Of a stretch of 64,000 nucleotides of DNA, positions 35,205 to 48,394 are shown piece after piece. Both the position numbers and the translations under genes were made by a program. Below the pieces are notes generated by a model. That model worked only from the letters and a program-made list of their open reading frames with translations. It did not search any database and was not told the origin of the DNA. Origin of the DNA: Camellia lanceoleosa (Eukaryota > Streptophyta > Magnoliopsida > Ericales > Theaceae); assembly GCA_025200525.1 (NCBI GenBank), contig CM045760.1, positions 46,023,932-46,087,931 on the forward strand. The letters run 5' to 3'. Position 1 is the stretch's first letter; each line of letters begins with the position of its first letter.

Positions 35205-35680
35205 GTTGAGATAGCATGTATGCACCTCAATTCTGGATACTGAACCAACCTAGTCTGTCACCCCGTTGGAGAATAGGGAAAGTTGTGAGTATGATCAGGA
35301 AGACAAGCGGCAGCCGTGGCTCCTACATGCAGATATTGTTACTTGTTAGCATTCCAAAGCCTTTGTACTACGAGTTCAAGGTAAAGTGTTCGAAGAGCAC
35401 GAGGGGAGATCCCCATCAGAGTAGAGCGGTTCACCGCCACTCACCTCATGAGGTGCTTTCTAAAGCGCCGCTTTGTCTATTTATTGCTTTCCGTAAGCAT
35501 CATGCATTGTATTGCATTGTACCTATCAAGTTTCTTTCTCATTTCACCCAATATATCAATCATACTTGTTCACTAAGTGCATCTGTCACTTCGTGTTTGC
35601 CTTTAGTATATCTATCATACTTGTTCACATAGTGTATCTATCACACACTCGCTTTGTCTATTTTATGATCAATCACACAC

Positions 35681-36600
35681 ACTCACACCTTTGTTCCCCG
35701 GTTAAAACCTTCCCTCTCTCCGTATGAAATACGTTGAGATATGCTTGTTGGTTACACCTTTGTTCCCCGGTTAAAACCTTCGCTCTCTCCGTATGAAATA
35801 CGTTGAGATATGCTTGTTGGTCACACCTTTGTTCCCCGGTTAAAACCTTCCCTCTCTCCGTATGAAATACGTTGAGATATGCTTGTTGGTCACACCTTTG
35901 TTCCCCGGTTAAAACCTTCCCTCTCTCCGTATGAAATACGTTGAGATATGCTTGTTGGTCACACCTTTGTTCCCCGGTTAAAACCTTCCCTCTCTCCGTA
36001 TGAAATACGTTGAGATATGCTTGTTGGTCACACCTTTGTTCCCCGGTTAAAACCTTCCCTCTCTCCGTATGAAATACGTTGAGATATGCTTGTTGGTCAC
36101 ACCTTTGTTCCCCGGTTAAAACCTTCCCTCTCTCCGTATGAAATACGTTGAGATATGCTTGTTGGTCACACCTTTGTTTCCCCGGTTAAAACCTTCCCTC
36201 TCTCCGTATGAAATACGTTGAGATATGCTTGTTGGTCACACCTTTGTTCCCCGGTTAAAACCTTCCCTCTCTCCGTATGAAATACGTTGAGATATGCTTG
36301 TTGGTCACACCTTTGTTCACCCGGTTAAAACCTTCCCTCTCTCCGTATGAAATACGTTGAGATACGCTTGTTGGTTACACCTTTGTTTCCCCGGTTAAAA
36401 CCTTCCCTCTCTCCGTATGAAATACATTGAGATACGCCTGTTGGTTACACCATTGTTCCCCGGTTAAAACCTTCCCTCTCTCCGTATGAAATACGTTGAG
36501 ATACGCCTGTTGGTTACACCATTGTTCCCCGGTTAAAACCTTCCCTCTCTCCGTATGAAATACGTTGAGATACGTCTGTTGGTTACACCATTTGTTTTTC
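35681..36600. repeat. 69-bp tandem repeats in the 3' UTR, copy A (about 13 units)
   Basis: Units carry CACACCTTTGTTCCCCGGTT, AAAACCTTCCCTCTCTCC and ATGAAATACGTTGAGATATG. The leftmost units are nearly identical, while those on the right share changes (GATACGCCTG, ACACCATTG). Tandem repeats in this position are a known habit of the Tat clade and can seed satellite DNA. Confidence 0.95.
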
Positions 36601-37477
36601 TCCTCGGTTATAACCTCTATCCCAGGTTGCGTTGTGGACGCGCTGGGCGGTTGTTGTTTGGACCTCCTCTCACAATTTCAGCGTGGTTTCAGTGTCCCGT
36701 TTCTCTTCTCACGATTTCAGCGTGGTTAGAGTGTTTCTTTCCTTACGCGATTTCAGCGTGTTCGGAATTTATCTCACATTGCATTTTAGCCACTACATTA
36801 CAATGCATTGCATGAAAGTCCAATTTTCAAACCGGCTTCGCGTAGCATATAAGTCCAAATTTTCGAACAGGCTTCGCGTAGCGTGTAAGTCCAATTATCA
36901 AAATCTTCCTGCATATCATTTTGCATCTTGCGCACCTCACCTGCACTTGTTAGTGCATTACATCGCGCTATCCTGCGCACCTTACCTGTATCACATTGCG
37001 ATGCATTCACTCGCCGACACTGCGTGTGTCGAACTTTCGGAATCACAGGAATCGCATTGAATATATGTTGTTAGCATATTGTTCTTGTTGAATTTCTCTA
37101 TTTTGCAGGCACGATATTGTATGTACGGTTCATTTGAGGCTGGTGCGACTGCATTTAATCAGCAGTATTGTATCTGCTCTGTGTGAGACGCGACGAGAAT
37201 TGAATAATTTTCCGCATTCCTAACTGCATGAGATGTAGTTGTTGCTTTGCATTCTTGCTTAAAACCGTTGCATCTATTCGTCAATACCTGCTTCATTACA
37301 GCTTGCTGCATTTGCATGATCACCTGGCTCTATGCATATCATTTGCATTTTGCCCCTGCCTACGGGCACACATACCTATTCATCTTGTATGTTTGTCTAA
37401 GTCTTGACCTTGTCAAAAATGGGTCGCCTCTAGGCTTTGACATTCACTCCGCCATTGTTATGACTTCGAGTTCTCAC
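36600..37477 (+). other. End of internal region A
   Basis: No gene. It contains short repeats of CACGATTTCAGCGTGGTT type (36670-36765) and two related words around GGCTTCGCGTAGC (36830-36885). From 37108 on it is homologous to 4298-4673 of the first Tat-like element. Confidence 0.6.
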
Positions 37478-37489
37478 AAAGAGGGCAAC
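37478..37489 (+). other. Polypurine tract before LTR B
   Basis: AAAGAGGGCAAC, one G shorter than the tracts at 4674 and 50185; the next LTR base is 37490. Confidence 0.65.
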
Positions 37490-37819
37490 TGAGACACCCC
37501 ATTTTTGACCGACCTTAAGACTTCGACGTCACCGATTGAGCGCTTCGGTGATGTTGCATGTTGTGCTCGTTCGAAGTCTGAGTCGCGCCGTCATACCGCC
37601 TCCGGACTATCGAACTCTCTTCAGGTCCTGTCTCGGTTTGCGAACCAGCTCGATTTTTCTCTGCTTTCTTTCCGAGGAAGGAGTGGTCCGTAGACTATCT
37701 CTCGGTGGCCGAGGCCATTTTTCCCATTTCGAGCCGGTTCGGTTTTGAAGTTAGGCCGTGTGCCTCGGTTGGACCGCCCATCCATCTCCGATTTCTCCGG
37801 TTTTTGGCATCTCATTTAA

Positions 37820-38300
37820 TCCCATTTAAGGGACACTGGGGCTCGAAACCCACTTCGGACCGAACACCACTTAGGTGCGGCCCATTTCGGGATCCGAACC
37901 ACGCGGTTTGGCCCGAGCATTCATTTTGCATCGATGTCTGCTCATTTTTGGCGGACACCTCTGTTAGTCCTTCCGAGGGACACTGGGTCTCGAAACCCAC
38001 TTCGACGAACACCACTTCGGTGCGGCGGCCCATTTTCGGACCCCAAATCTGGCGGTTTTGGTCCGAGCATTCATTTCGTGATCCGTTTTCTCCGGTTTTG
38101 GCGAGACCTCTGTTTAGTCCTTCCGAGGGACACTGGGTCTCTCGATACCCACTTCGCAACGAACACCACTAGGTGCCGTGACCCATTTTCGGACCCCATG
38201 GCTTTTGGTCCCGAGCTTTCGTTTGCATTAGTTTTTGTTCAATTTTGGCGGTACCTCTGTTTCATCATTCCGAGGAACATCATGCGGTCTCGGATGCCCA
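37820..38300. repeat. 160-bp tandem repeats in LTR B
   Basis: GGGACACTGGG recurs near 37831, 37978 and 38128, with a decayed unit near 38276. Units are shortened by many 1-4 base losses against LTRs A and D. Confidence 0.75.
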
Positions 38301-38331
38301 CTTGGCGAACAAAATCTTTTCTTTTTGCCCT

Positions 38332-38377
38332 CAAAATATCTAGATATTTTGCCCTCAAAATATCTAGATATTTGAGG
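38332..38377. repeat. Twin palindrome in LTR B
   Basis: Same sequence and spacing as in LTR A, unaltered although the flanking 160-bp repeats are damaged. Confidence 0.9.
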
Positions 38378-39621
38378 CAAGATATTTCAACCCTTTTGGC
38401 CCTCCTTTTAAGCCCTCTCTCTTGTCCATTCCAGCAGCTGGCCGAACCTCATTTTGTGTGGAGAAAAATATCCTTCAAGAACACTTAAGCTTAAACCTCC
38501 ATTTTCATAGCAAAAAAGCTCCAAATTTCTTCAAGTCTTGCATTATTTCTTCACCAACACCAAGCCTCACCATCTCCACTACCATTCCAGCAGCAAGGAA
38601 GTGTTTTTCAGAGGTTAAGAGTCAACAAATTCAAGTCAAGAAGCAAAGAAAGAAAGATCTTCAAGGGTAAGCATTTAAATCCCTTTTTCTTGCATAATCT
38701 TGAATCAAATTTTTACCCTATTTCCTTTTGTTTTTGGGGCTCCGACCCCTACTGGTTTTAGGCTTATTTTGAGCCCCTCTACAACTTTGTAGAAGGGCTC
38801 AACTTCATTTGGTGTTTCCATGATATACTTGTTTCAATATACACCTTGTATGTCACAATCTTGAATGCTAGTTTTAGCCTCTTTGCATTTGTTTTTGGGG
38901 CTCCGACCCCTACTGGTTTTTGGCCTATTTTGAGCCCCTCTACAACATTGTAGAAGGGATCAACCTCATTTGGCCATTCTATATACCACCTCTCTTGGAA
39001 ATTCACTTCAGGCCCTAAATCTTGCCCATTTTGTAGCCTTTTGTGCTTATGGTTTTGGCTCTTGGTAAGAGCTAAGAGGGTCTTATTTTGACCCCTTTAC
39101 ATGTTTCATCAAGAATGTTTAGCTATTTGGTGAATGCTTTACATACTTTTCATTGTAGCCCTCTTGGTGGCCATATTTTGCATGCTTTGTTGCTTATCTT
39201 TGTTCTGTTTTCGGCCATGCTCAGGCCTGAAAATAGTCTTAAAATGGGCTCCTCTTCAATGTTGTAGAAGGAAATTTTGTGGTTTGAATTTTCTATATAC
39301 TACTTGCTTAACAAATCCCCTTATTTCCCCCATTTTTGCAAGCTTTTGCTTCCATACTTGTGATCATAATTTGGCCATGTTTTGTGCTGGAAAAGTGCTA
39401 TTTTTTGGGCTGCCTTGCTACTGTTCTTGCTGCCATAATCATATTTTGCATGTATAGCATGGCTATAGGCCATTTCGGGGCTTAATTTCACATTTTCGGG
39501 ATGATTGCATGCTTCGGGTGTCATTTCGAATTGTTTCGGGGCTGTTTCCCCCTTCATTTAGGTGCTGAAATATGGTTTGCATGCTTGCATATCATTTCCC
39601 ATGTCATTTCATGCCTTAATG

Positions 39622-40875
39622 CATTGCCTCGATTTGCGTGCCCGTGTGCACGCACTTCGAGGCACCTCTTTTTTATCCGACGGCAGCCTATGTGAGTGTG
39701 GTTGAGGCCCTCTCATGTTGGCGTAAGCCCAATTTGCATTTTCATGCTTCTTTATCATTGTCTCGGTTTGCGTGCCCGTGTGCACGCATTTCGAGGCACT
39801 TCTTTTTTTATCCGACGGCAGCCTATGTGAGTGTGGTTGAGGCCCTCTCATGTTGGCGTAAGCCCAATTTGCATTTTCATGCTTCTTTATCATTGTCTCG
39901 GTTTGCGTGCCCGTGTGCACGCATTTCGAGGCACTTCATTTTTATCTGACGGCAGCCTATGTGAGTGTGGTTGAGGCCCTCTCATGTTGGCGTAAGCCCA
40001 ATTTGCATTTTCATGCTTGTATGCCATCGCCTCGGTTTGCGTGCCCGTGTGCACGCATTTCGAGGCACTTCATTTTTATCCGACGGCAGCTTATGTGAGT
40101 GGGGCTGAGGCCCTCTCATGTTAGCGTAAGCCCAATTCGCATTCCGTATGCCGTTTCATGCCTTCGGGCCATTCCTCGGTTTGTGTGTCCGTGTGCATGC
40201 ATTTCGAGGCAGCTCTTTTTATCCGACGGCCTCCTATGTGAGTGAGCTGAGGCTCTCCCATGTTGGTGTAAGTCCATCGTGTCATTCCGTGTGCCATTTC
40301 ATTGCATTTCATCATCGCCTCGGTTTGCGCGCCTGTGGGCACGCGTTTCGAGGCACTTCGGTTTTATCCGATTTTTATCTTTCATCATCGCCTCGGTTTG
40401 CGCGCCTGTGGGCACGCGTTTCGAGGCACTTCGGTTTTATCCGATTTTCATCTTCATATCATCGCCTCGGTTTGCGCGCCTGTGGGCACGCGTTTTGAGG
40501 CACTTCGGTTTTATTCGATTTTCATCTTTCATCATCGCCTCGGTTTGCGCGCCTGTGGGCACGCGTTTCGAGGCACTTCGGTTTTATCTGATTTTCATCT
40601 TTCATCATTGCCTCGGTTTGCGTGCCCGTGTGCACGCATTTCGAGGCACTTCGGTTTTATTCAATTTTCATCTTTCATCATCGCCTCGGTTTGCGCGCCT
40701 GTGGGCACGCGTTTCGAGGCACTTCGGTTTTATCCGATTTTCATCTTCATATCATCGCCTCGGTTTGCGTGCCCGTGTGCACGCATTTCGAGGCACTTCG
40801 GTTTTACCCGATTTGCATTTCATATCATCGCCTCGATTTGTGTGCCCGTGTGCACGCTTTTCGAGGCGTCTCATT
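39622..40875. repeat. Hairpin-repeat array in LTR B
   Basis: Same series of 134-bp then about 75-bp units as in LTR A. The unit at 40537-40593 is the regular form of the one that is scrambled at 27781-27840 in A. Confidence 0.85.
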
Positions 40876-42454
40876 TTCATCTCATTTTCATAGCATTGAG
40901 CATGCTAGGTTGTATATTAGTTGCATTTCATGCATATCATGCATATCGCACGGGAAACGAGGTACATTCCGAACTCCGATTCCTCTACATTCATCCTATA
41001 TTGAGTTGTGCAATCCGATCCCTCGGCCATCATGCATCGATATGCGTGATTGGTGGCACGAGGATCGAGGCATGCATATATTTGTGAAATACACTGTTGT
41101 GCCCTTTTCCTGTTATCTGTTGCAGCAAAATCCAGAGTTAGCAACTTTTCTAATCGTGGCGCATTTAGAAATATTGCAAACGAGGCTAATCGGGCATCGG
41201 TGGATTTCCGTGCACGACCAACAAAGATCTATCGAAGCGGCGATCCACGGCTTGCGCCCGCTTTTACCGCTTTTATTAATTTGTCAATTAATTAGGAATT
41301 TGTATATTTATTTCGGACTGTAATATTCTTTCATTTGGGTCTGTATTATTATTTATTCGACCCTCATGCGAGGCATAAATGTAATAAGGGTGGGTGAGTG
41401 TGATGTATGTCTTCCAACCCCATTTCTTTCTCCCTTTTATTTACCCGCCATTATGGTTAGATATAGGGCATATTTCAATTAGCATACATGATGACAAAGA
41501 TGTTTGCATCATTCATCTGTTTTGCATGCACTGCCTCGGCGCATCATACAAACCGTGATCGTATTTCAATTCCAAGTTGAATATGTGATAGTTGTAGCAT
41601 TCCATATGCCATCTTTACAATAGCGAGCCTACTATAGTTGCATTTTTGCATGTGTTGCATTAGGCATTACAGATATTTTAGGATCATGCATGATTTCTAA
41701 TAAGTTTTCTGTTTTGGCTCGGAGTACTCGGTGAGTTGTTATGCTTTAGCATCCTTGCACGCGTGTGAGTGTTGCCATGAATAGCATGCTTACCATGAGG
41801 CTATGTGCTTATGTGATATAACTGCCTTGAATGCCTGTGGGTGGAGGTTGAGTTATCTGAATTGGGACAATTCATCAACTGTTTGTTTTAAGCCCACTAG
41901 ATAGTGGCAAAATCATGTTTTCTAAGCCCACCTGAGGGTGGCAAATCCGCATTTTAGCCTACCTGCGGGTAGCACCATCAAACCATTTTCAAATAAACAA
42001 ACATGAAATGTTTTGTTCCAATTCAGACGGCCCAGTCTATACTTGTTTGCTGCGAGCATCACATAGTAACCTAGGCTAATAATCGGAATAAGAGCATACA
42101 ATGTTTTCAAAAACAGATATCATGGTTAGTAGAGGCCGGTTTTTGACCGGGCGAGAGGGGGTGCTCACGATGTGACCTTCCCTAATCGTACCCAAGTTCC
42201 CGAGCCAACTTTGGTGATGACGGACACGTGGCCTTTTGGCACCGAGTCAGGGTTTCCTAAATTTCCCATTTTAAAATATTTAGGTGGCGACTACATGTTA
42301 TTTGGCAAAGATCCATGTTTGGCACTTCTTTCAAAAAATCTGTTTTCCTTCAAAACGATTTGCCGGATTTGGACTCTTTGGTTCAAGATTTAGAACCGCA
42401 ACAAAATCGAGTCCGAACTGTAGCGAGGTCCCTCGCGGGCGTTGTTACAGTTTC

Positions 42455-42472
42455 TGGCGACTCTGCTGGGGA
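42455..42472 (+). other. Primer-binding site of copy B
   Basis: TGGCGACTCTGCTGGGGA lies five bases after the LTR end. It matches the type used by Tat/Ogre elements, thought to pair with a tRNA-Arg 3' end; I could not check the tRNA. Confidence 0.75.
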
Positions 42473-43333
42473 TTTAGAGAACTTGACTCGAACTCATGAT
42501 ATCTGCTTTTGACTATATTTGTGTGTTTCTTTGCATTGCATTTGCATTGGTGCGCCTAGGACACCGTGTTTGCCATCTGCTATTCCTGAGCGGTTTGCCG
42601 GAGGCTTGTCTTGTCAAGGCATGTCCATAAGGCCGATTCTGAGCTCTGCCAAGATGTGGGAACACAACCCCGGTTTTACCGGGGCACCCTTTTGACCATT
42701 CGACCTAGTGCATATTCGGATCCATAGTGACCATTCCAAACTAGGACAGGTTGCTTACCCGTTTATAGGTTGTTTGAGACCGCTGCGTGCGTAGTGAAAC
42801 CCTAGTTCCTGACAAAATAGGACAGGGAAACCCTACCCCAACATAGGGGTGTTTTGGCTCTCACTTATCTGTTATGTGCTTGTTAGAGTGCGTCTCTACA
42901 GGGAATGCATGTATCAGTTTACAAGTTTGAGCATGAGGCCTGCGGGCACCAATTCAGTATTTTGGGTATCAGGCCTGCGGGCATCAGTATTTGGTGGAAT
43001 CAGTTTTACCTGAGGGTATCACTTCTGAGCGGAATTTTGGAGGCGAAATTGATGAGGCACACTCATTCAACTATACTCAGTGTCTGTTCGCATTTAAATC
43101 GGTGAGATCTTTGCATGTTTTCTCTTTTGCTAGGTAGTTCTGGAACCATAGCTTCAGAAGGCTTCAATATCCCTCGAGTACATTGGACTTGTGCTGATAG
43201 GCTTTGTTAGGTCAGAGATTCAGTTCAAGGGCAACCAGTTTTCCTTCGCCAGTGATAAGGCAAAAAAGGGCCAGACAGGGTTCATTTGTGCATCTGATCC
43301 GATCTGATACCAATACATCATCGATGGGCCGTG

Positions 43334-44661
43334 ATGGCACAAGGTTCGGAAGAATTTGTGGCTATGATAGCGATGTCCGTCAAATCGAAGCGCCATGCGG
43401 TGAGACCCGATGTTAACGCAGCGCCCAACTGGGGCATCTGTCTCACAACCAGCCAGCCCAGCCCGAGCTCAGGGTAGATTTTTCACCCCCCTCTATATGA
43501 GCCTAACCAGTGCATTCAAAGTCCTGATGGAAAAAGGCCACCTCAAACCCCTTAATCCTCAACCTTTGCCAAATCCACTCCCTGCCAAACACAACCCCAG
43601 CAAATACTGTGTATATCATCGACAGCGCGGCCATGGTACCGATGGTTGTTATCGCCGTCATGAGATCGATCTCATTGACACCCGGACAATAGCTCCATTT
43701 CAAAACCCCAAGGACCAAGTACCTCATCCACATCCCAACCTCAGCCATACACTGCCACCCACCTACAACCTCAGTATATTCCCCCCGACCCATATACTCA
43801 AGCCCGAGATGTTTATCCCAGAAAGCATGGGCTTAAGCACGATAGATGCACGTGAACCCCAATCATCTCAAATCAGTGAGCCTACTACTTCTGAGCTGAT
43901 GAGGATGATCAAAGATCTTCAAAGAACTGTGGCAGATCTAACCTTTGGAGTTTTGGCGCCATCATCAACCGCATCTCTTACCAAGGTGTTCGTGGCAAAA
44001 GGCTCCCCGATCTTGGAACGCAGATTTGAGAATGCCAATCCCTTGGCAAGGTAAAGGCAAGTGGAAAGAACAAGATAGGGGCGGACATGGTTCCCCATGA
44101 GCATCTTCTGATGGCTGTTGAGGCTTTGAAAGCCGAGGGACTGAACAAAGAGCAAGTCCTCGCAGTTGTTGCAAAAACTGTGGATGACACTTTTGCCGCT
44201 CAAGTCGGGGGGAGTTTGAATCAAGGGGCAAGCCGGGAGAAGGGTCGTTGTATCAGAAACGTTCCTTTCAGCTATAATCCTCCATTCGGAAGAAATCGAC
44301 CAAGCTGACCGACTGCCAATCTCTCCGTTGGTGCGTCCAGCAAAAATCCACAAACCCAGAAGTACCAACCCCGAGGTTGGAGGGTCTTCCATGCCCTCCA
44401 CATGCCTTTGTCGAAAGCTTTCCAAATCCTTGTAGGACAAGGCCATCTCAAACCCCTTGAGCCTCGGCCTCTCCCGAACCCTCTTCCGGCTACACATGAC
44501 GCTACCAAGATCTTCATTGAAACCGCCATACCATCGACGATCGCCATACTCTTCGCCATGAAGTACAAGATCTATTTGACAACGGAGCTGTCCTCCCGCC
44601 AAGCTCTGCAAAGTCTATTGGCACTGGATCGGTGAACTTGGGGATAAGACGATGTGATTAG
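43334..44661 (+). pseudogene. Gag-like frame of copy B, broken
   Basis: Same start codon context and stop as copy A. Module 1 is readable but a few residues short (YRRHEIDLID); the frame breaks near 44030-44060 and again near 44300, and the second knuckle (44500-44560) is scrambled. All breaks fall in patches with altered CAG/CTG sites, so they may be sequencing errors. Confidence 0.65.
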
Positions 44662-45784
44662 GGGGATGAACCAGCTGCGGGTGGCACTCGATTAACTCCA
44701 AGACGTGAGAATGGCATGCACTGTTTTGAGCAATGTACAAATGCTGTTAATTTTGCTTTCTGACCTGGGTATTGGGTCAGTCTTGTCTTTTTGGATTGAG
44801 TCAGTCCTTTCATACTGAGTCAGGTGGGTCTGTCTTGTTGTATCGAGTCGGTCCTGTTGTATAGGAGTCAGGTGATTCCGGGGGTGTTACCTCGAGCGTC
44901 ACCATTTTGCTTTGCATTTGTCTTTTTGCTTTGTTCTGAGTCTGTTTCTGCCAGGGAGCCAGTTATGCCAACAGATTTTGAATGAAACAATGATGTTTTC
45001 ACGCTCACATTTGCTTCTGCCGTGTGCTAGTTATGCCGGGATTTGAATGAAATGGCAGTGCATTCCACCTGCTCTCTTGTGCCTTGAAGTCATTGTAATG
45101 ACCTGAGTTTTTTTCAAAATTTTTTTTTTTGAACACTGCGGTGAAAACAAAGAGGGAGGAATTCCTCGGGATTTGCAAAACTTTGATCAACTGAGAGAAA
45201 GAGAGGCGTGCTAAGCCCTTAATGAATGGAATCATGCTTGTTAGCGCGAGTACTGAGAAGAACCCTCGCTTGATCCAGATTGGTTTCACACTGTCTTGGC
45301 CATGACGATTTGTCGCTTTCTTAAAAACTTTCAAAAAATGTTTTGCGCGGTTCTGCGAAGACATGTGTGGAATCGCTCTTGAGATTGTGCAGCTTAGGAT
45401 CGCTCTCAGCCTCGAGACTCAACCCTTCTACTTTCAACACCTTGAACTCAGATTCAGAATGTTCAATGGTCAACTACAATGTAAGGCACTGTGGCTAGAT
45501 TTGAAGCGACCCTCGAACATGAGGCACCAAAGTTAGATCAAGAAGGTCGACCTCATCGGAAGAAGCTTGCAAGGCTAGGCGAAGCACCCTCGAACTAAAG
45601 GCAAAAAATATCCATGTGCTCGAAGAGCCAAAGGTGGATCTTTCCATGAAGTCAATACAATGACCACTCTCACGGATACAGAGGGCTTCAATCTCAAAAC
45701 CATTTGGCATGGACTTGTTACACTTTTTTACCCTTTGAGAGGATCGCTGGGCGGAAAACCCGGAAGGGCGACCCAGGCAAAAGT

Positions 45785-45950
45785 TAGAGCGAAGAAAAGA
45801 ATGAAAAAAAAAATGCAAAGATACAAAAATTCAAATAGGCAAGAAAAAAAAAAAAGAAGAAAAAGAACAAAAAAAAAAAGAAGAAATGCAAAACAAAAAA
45901 AGAAAAGATGAAAAAGAAAAAAGAATTGAAAAGAAAAGAAGAACAAAGCT
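45785..45950. repeat. Purine tract, copy B
   Basis: Nearly identical to 33058-33225. Confidence 0.85.
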
Positions 45951-46217
45951 CGCAAGGTCGAAAACCTGCAACGGGCGCCTTGGCAAAAGTTAGAGCCTGA
46001 AAAGGAGAGGTAACTACACGAGTGTACCTTAACCCTGAACTACGTGAAGGCTTGATTCCCATTTTTCGGATACGTAGGCAACTTCATCTTGAAGTCCAGC
46101 CGTAAAACACTCCAATCGATTGTGTCCATGCAATGGTTTTGATCATCTTTGTTTTCTCTGTATCTGAGGATTTGGTTTTGTTCGTCGCTCTGTGGACTGA
46201 CTACAATGCGCTGCGGC

Positions 46218-46375
46218 ATCATCCAAACAAGGGGCAACTTTTACATTGCCGTTCGATTATCTTCTTATTCAAACAAGGGGCAACTTTCCGTTGCCATTCA
46301 ATGCGCCGCGGTGCCGTTCAAACAAGGGGCAACTTTCCGTTGCCATGCAGCTCTCTCCAAGCAAGGGGTAGTTTT
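46218..46375. repeat. Polypurine-tract-like repeats, copy B
   Basis: Same units as at 33485; the first unit is altered (CTTTTACATTGCC for CTTTCTGTTGCC). Confidence 0.7.
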
Positions 46376-47641
46376 CCTCCATATTCGAGGTTGTGCATCT
46401 CAAGAGTGGGTTCTATGCTCGTTGAGCAAGTGGCCGTTTGCAAAAATAGCTTTTGAGAATTTTTACTAAGGCTGATTAATTCTCTCGAAAATTATCCCAT
46501 TTTTCCAAAATTGGACCATTTCTTGGACCCGAAAAAGAAAAATTTTCAGTGCTCATAGCCTGACTTGTATGATTTCAAATCAAAAATTGAACAAGCATGT
46601 TAATCTAACTCTCATTTTGGTCAAAATTTTTTTTTTTAGGAGAAAACCAAAATAAAAAAATGGTCAAAATGATGAACTAGGGGCACAGTTGAGTCAGGTT
46701 CTCTGTCTTTTTCCCCGTTATCAACATACTTGCCAAGAAGGGCACTCTACACCGCCAAAAGGCACAACCGAAGAACACAAGAAGAGGGCAAAGCTCTCTC
46801 ATCCTCCGACCAATGAGTATCAAGCCAAGTGCGAAGCACAAACTGGAATGGATCAATATATTCCCATTCCCTCATCTGGGTAGATCTAACCATGTCCAAA
46901 CTCCCCAGCAGGGCATCATCGATCGATGTCAGCCGCAGATCCGCTTCACACCCAATTGTAGCGCAGTCCCTCTGTGGGAGAAACTCACTGTTGTGAACAA
47001 GAAAGAGAATCTAGCAGAATGCTAGGGGCGCGAGCCCACAAGTTGTTGTTTATCCATCAACCACCCAGGGGAGGGATTGAAAAATGAGTGATTAAAGAAT
47101 AGAGATGTGCGATGAGAGGAAAAGTGAGGAAAGGATTTTTCGAAAAAGCAGGCTTGAGGGCCGAGTGATGTGAGAATCACAAATGAGAAAGGGTGGGAAA
47201 CACTACCCGGTGAAACAGGCTCCCTGTGCATGTCGTGTCTTTTTGTTTGTCTCGTTTTTTGGTTTTGAGTCGTTTTGAGTGTCAACGGATGTGTTTAGGT
47301 TGTTTACCTTTTGTTTTTCGTTGTTGAGTCTTTTTCGCTGTGTTCAGTTGTAGGCTCAATACCCGGTCGAGAACTCATCTTCTCAATTTCAAAAATAAAA
47401 TCGTTTTGTGCTCCGAGTGCCGTGCCGTTCTCCACATTTGTGCAAAATAGAATTTGTTCTTTCATAAAGCCGCAGGGTCCACCCCCGATAAGTGTGAACA
47501 GTAGAACCAGGACCTATCTGAAGCTATGAGTTTCGGGCTGCAAAGCAAAAGCAAAAGAGGAAAATATCGGGCATCTGAGTTTGTTCCGGCATCAGTAAGT
47601 TCCGAGATTGCACCCCGTGTGTACCTCTTCAGGTCTTGCCA

Positions 47642-47930
47642 ATGTTCCGAAATGTGAGTGTGCCTCTACCTCAAGCTCAAAATCAAGTCTACTTCAAGCC
47701 AGAATGGCGATCAGAAGTGCTCTCCCTGAGTACCATTCCTGCAGAGGCATCTTGGGCGTGTTTGCGATGAGTTCCTAGGAGACCAAGCTGCGACGGTGGA
47801 AACTAGAGTTCGAATGGCCGTGGCCTAGAACGCATAAAGGTTCGATTTCGAGACTAAAGTCTGGTTTAAATACCCAGGCGCGCCCTCGGCTTGAAATCGT
47901 ATGGAAGCCCCATAGGTTGAGATAGCATGT
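47642..47930 (+). pseudogene. Small conserved frame, copy B, broken
   Basis: Aligns with 34926-35204 but has several 1-4 base changes (for example CCATTCCTGCAGAGG for CCATTCCCTGCCAGAGG), which destroy the frame. Confidence 0.4.
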
Positions 47931-48394
47931 ATGCACCTCAGTGCGGATCCTGTACCAACCTAGTCTGTCACCCCGTTGGAGAATAGGGAAAGTTGTGAGT
48001 ATGATCAGGAAGACAAGCGGCAGCCGTGGCTCCTACATGCAGATATTGTTACTTGTTAGCATTCCAAAGCCTTTGTACTACGAGTTCAAGGTAAAGTGTT
48101 CGAAGAGCACGAGGGGAGATCCCCATCAGAGTAGAGCGGTTCACCGCCACTCACCTCATGAGGTGCTTTCTAAAGCGCCGCTTTGTCTATTTATTGCTTT
48201 CCGTAAGCATCATGCATTGTATTGCATTGTACCTATCAAGTTTCTTTCTCATTTCACCCAATATATCAATCATACTTGTTCACTAAGTGCATCTGTCACA
48301 CTTCGTGTTTGCCTTTAGTATATCTATCATACTTGTTCACATAGTGTATCTATCACACACTCGCTTTGTCTATTTTGCGTATCAATCACACACA

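Larger units (their letters stand above)
37490..42449 (+). mobile_element. LTR B of the array (4.96 kb)
   Basis: It starts TGAGACACC (a TA lost against TGTAGACACC) and ends GTTGTTACA before the primer-binding site. Same internal order as LTR A. The first 850 bases are heavily altered at CAG/CTG sites, while 38310-39100 and 39400-41140 are almost the same as in LTR A. Confidence 0.85.

Noticed and set aside
35681..36600. Regular repeats that could look like a CRISPR array
   Set aside because: The whole 69-bp unit is repeated with no unique spacers, it lies in an LTR element 3' UTR, and the genome is a plant's.
37490..42449. Cytosine deamination (a RIP-like process) as cause of the differences between copies
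   Set aside because: The changes are mostly losses and complex swaps such as CAG to CGA, not C-to-T or G-to-A.
43919..44611. Minus-strand frame of 230 codons opposite the gag, also in copies A and C
   Set aside because: It mirrors the gag frame, shows no known motif, and the plus-strand frame has the knuckle modules.
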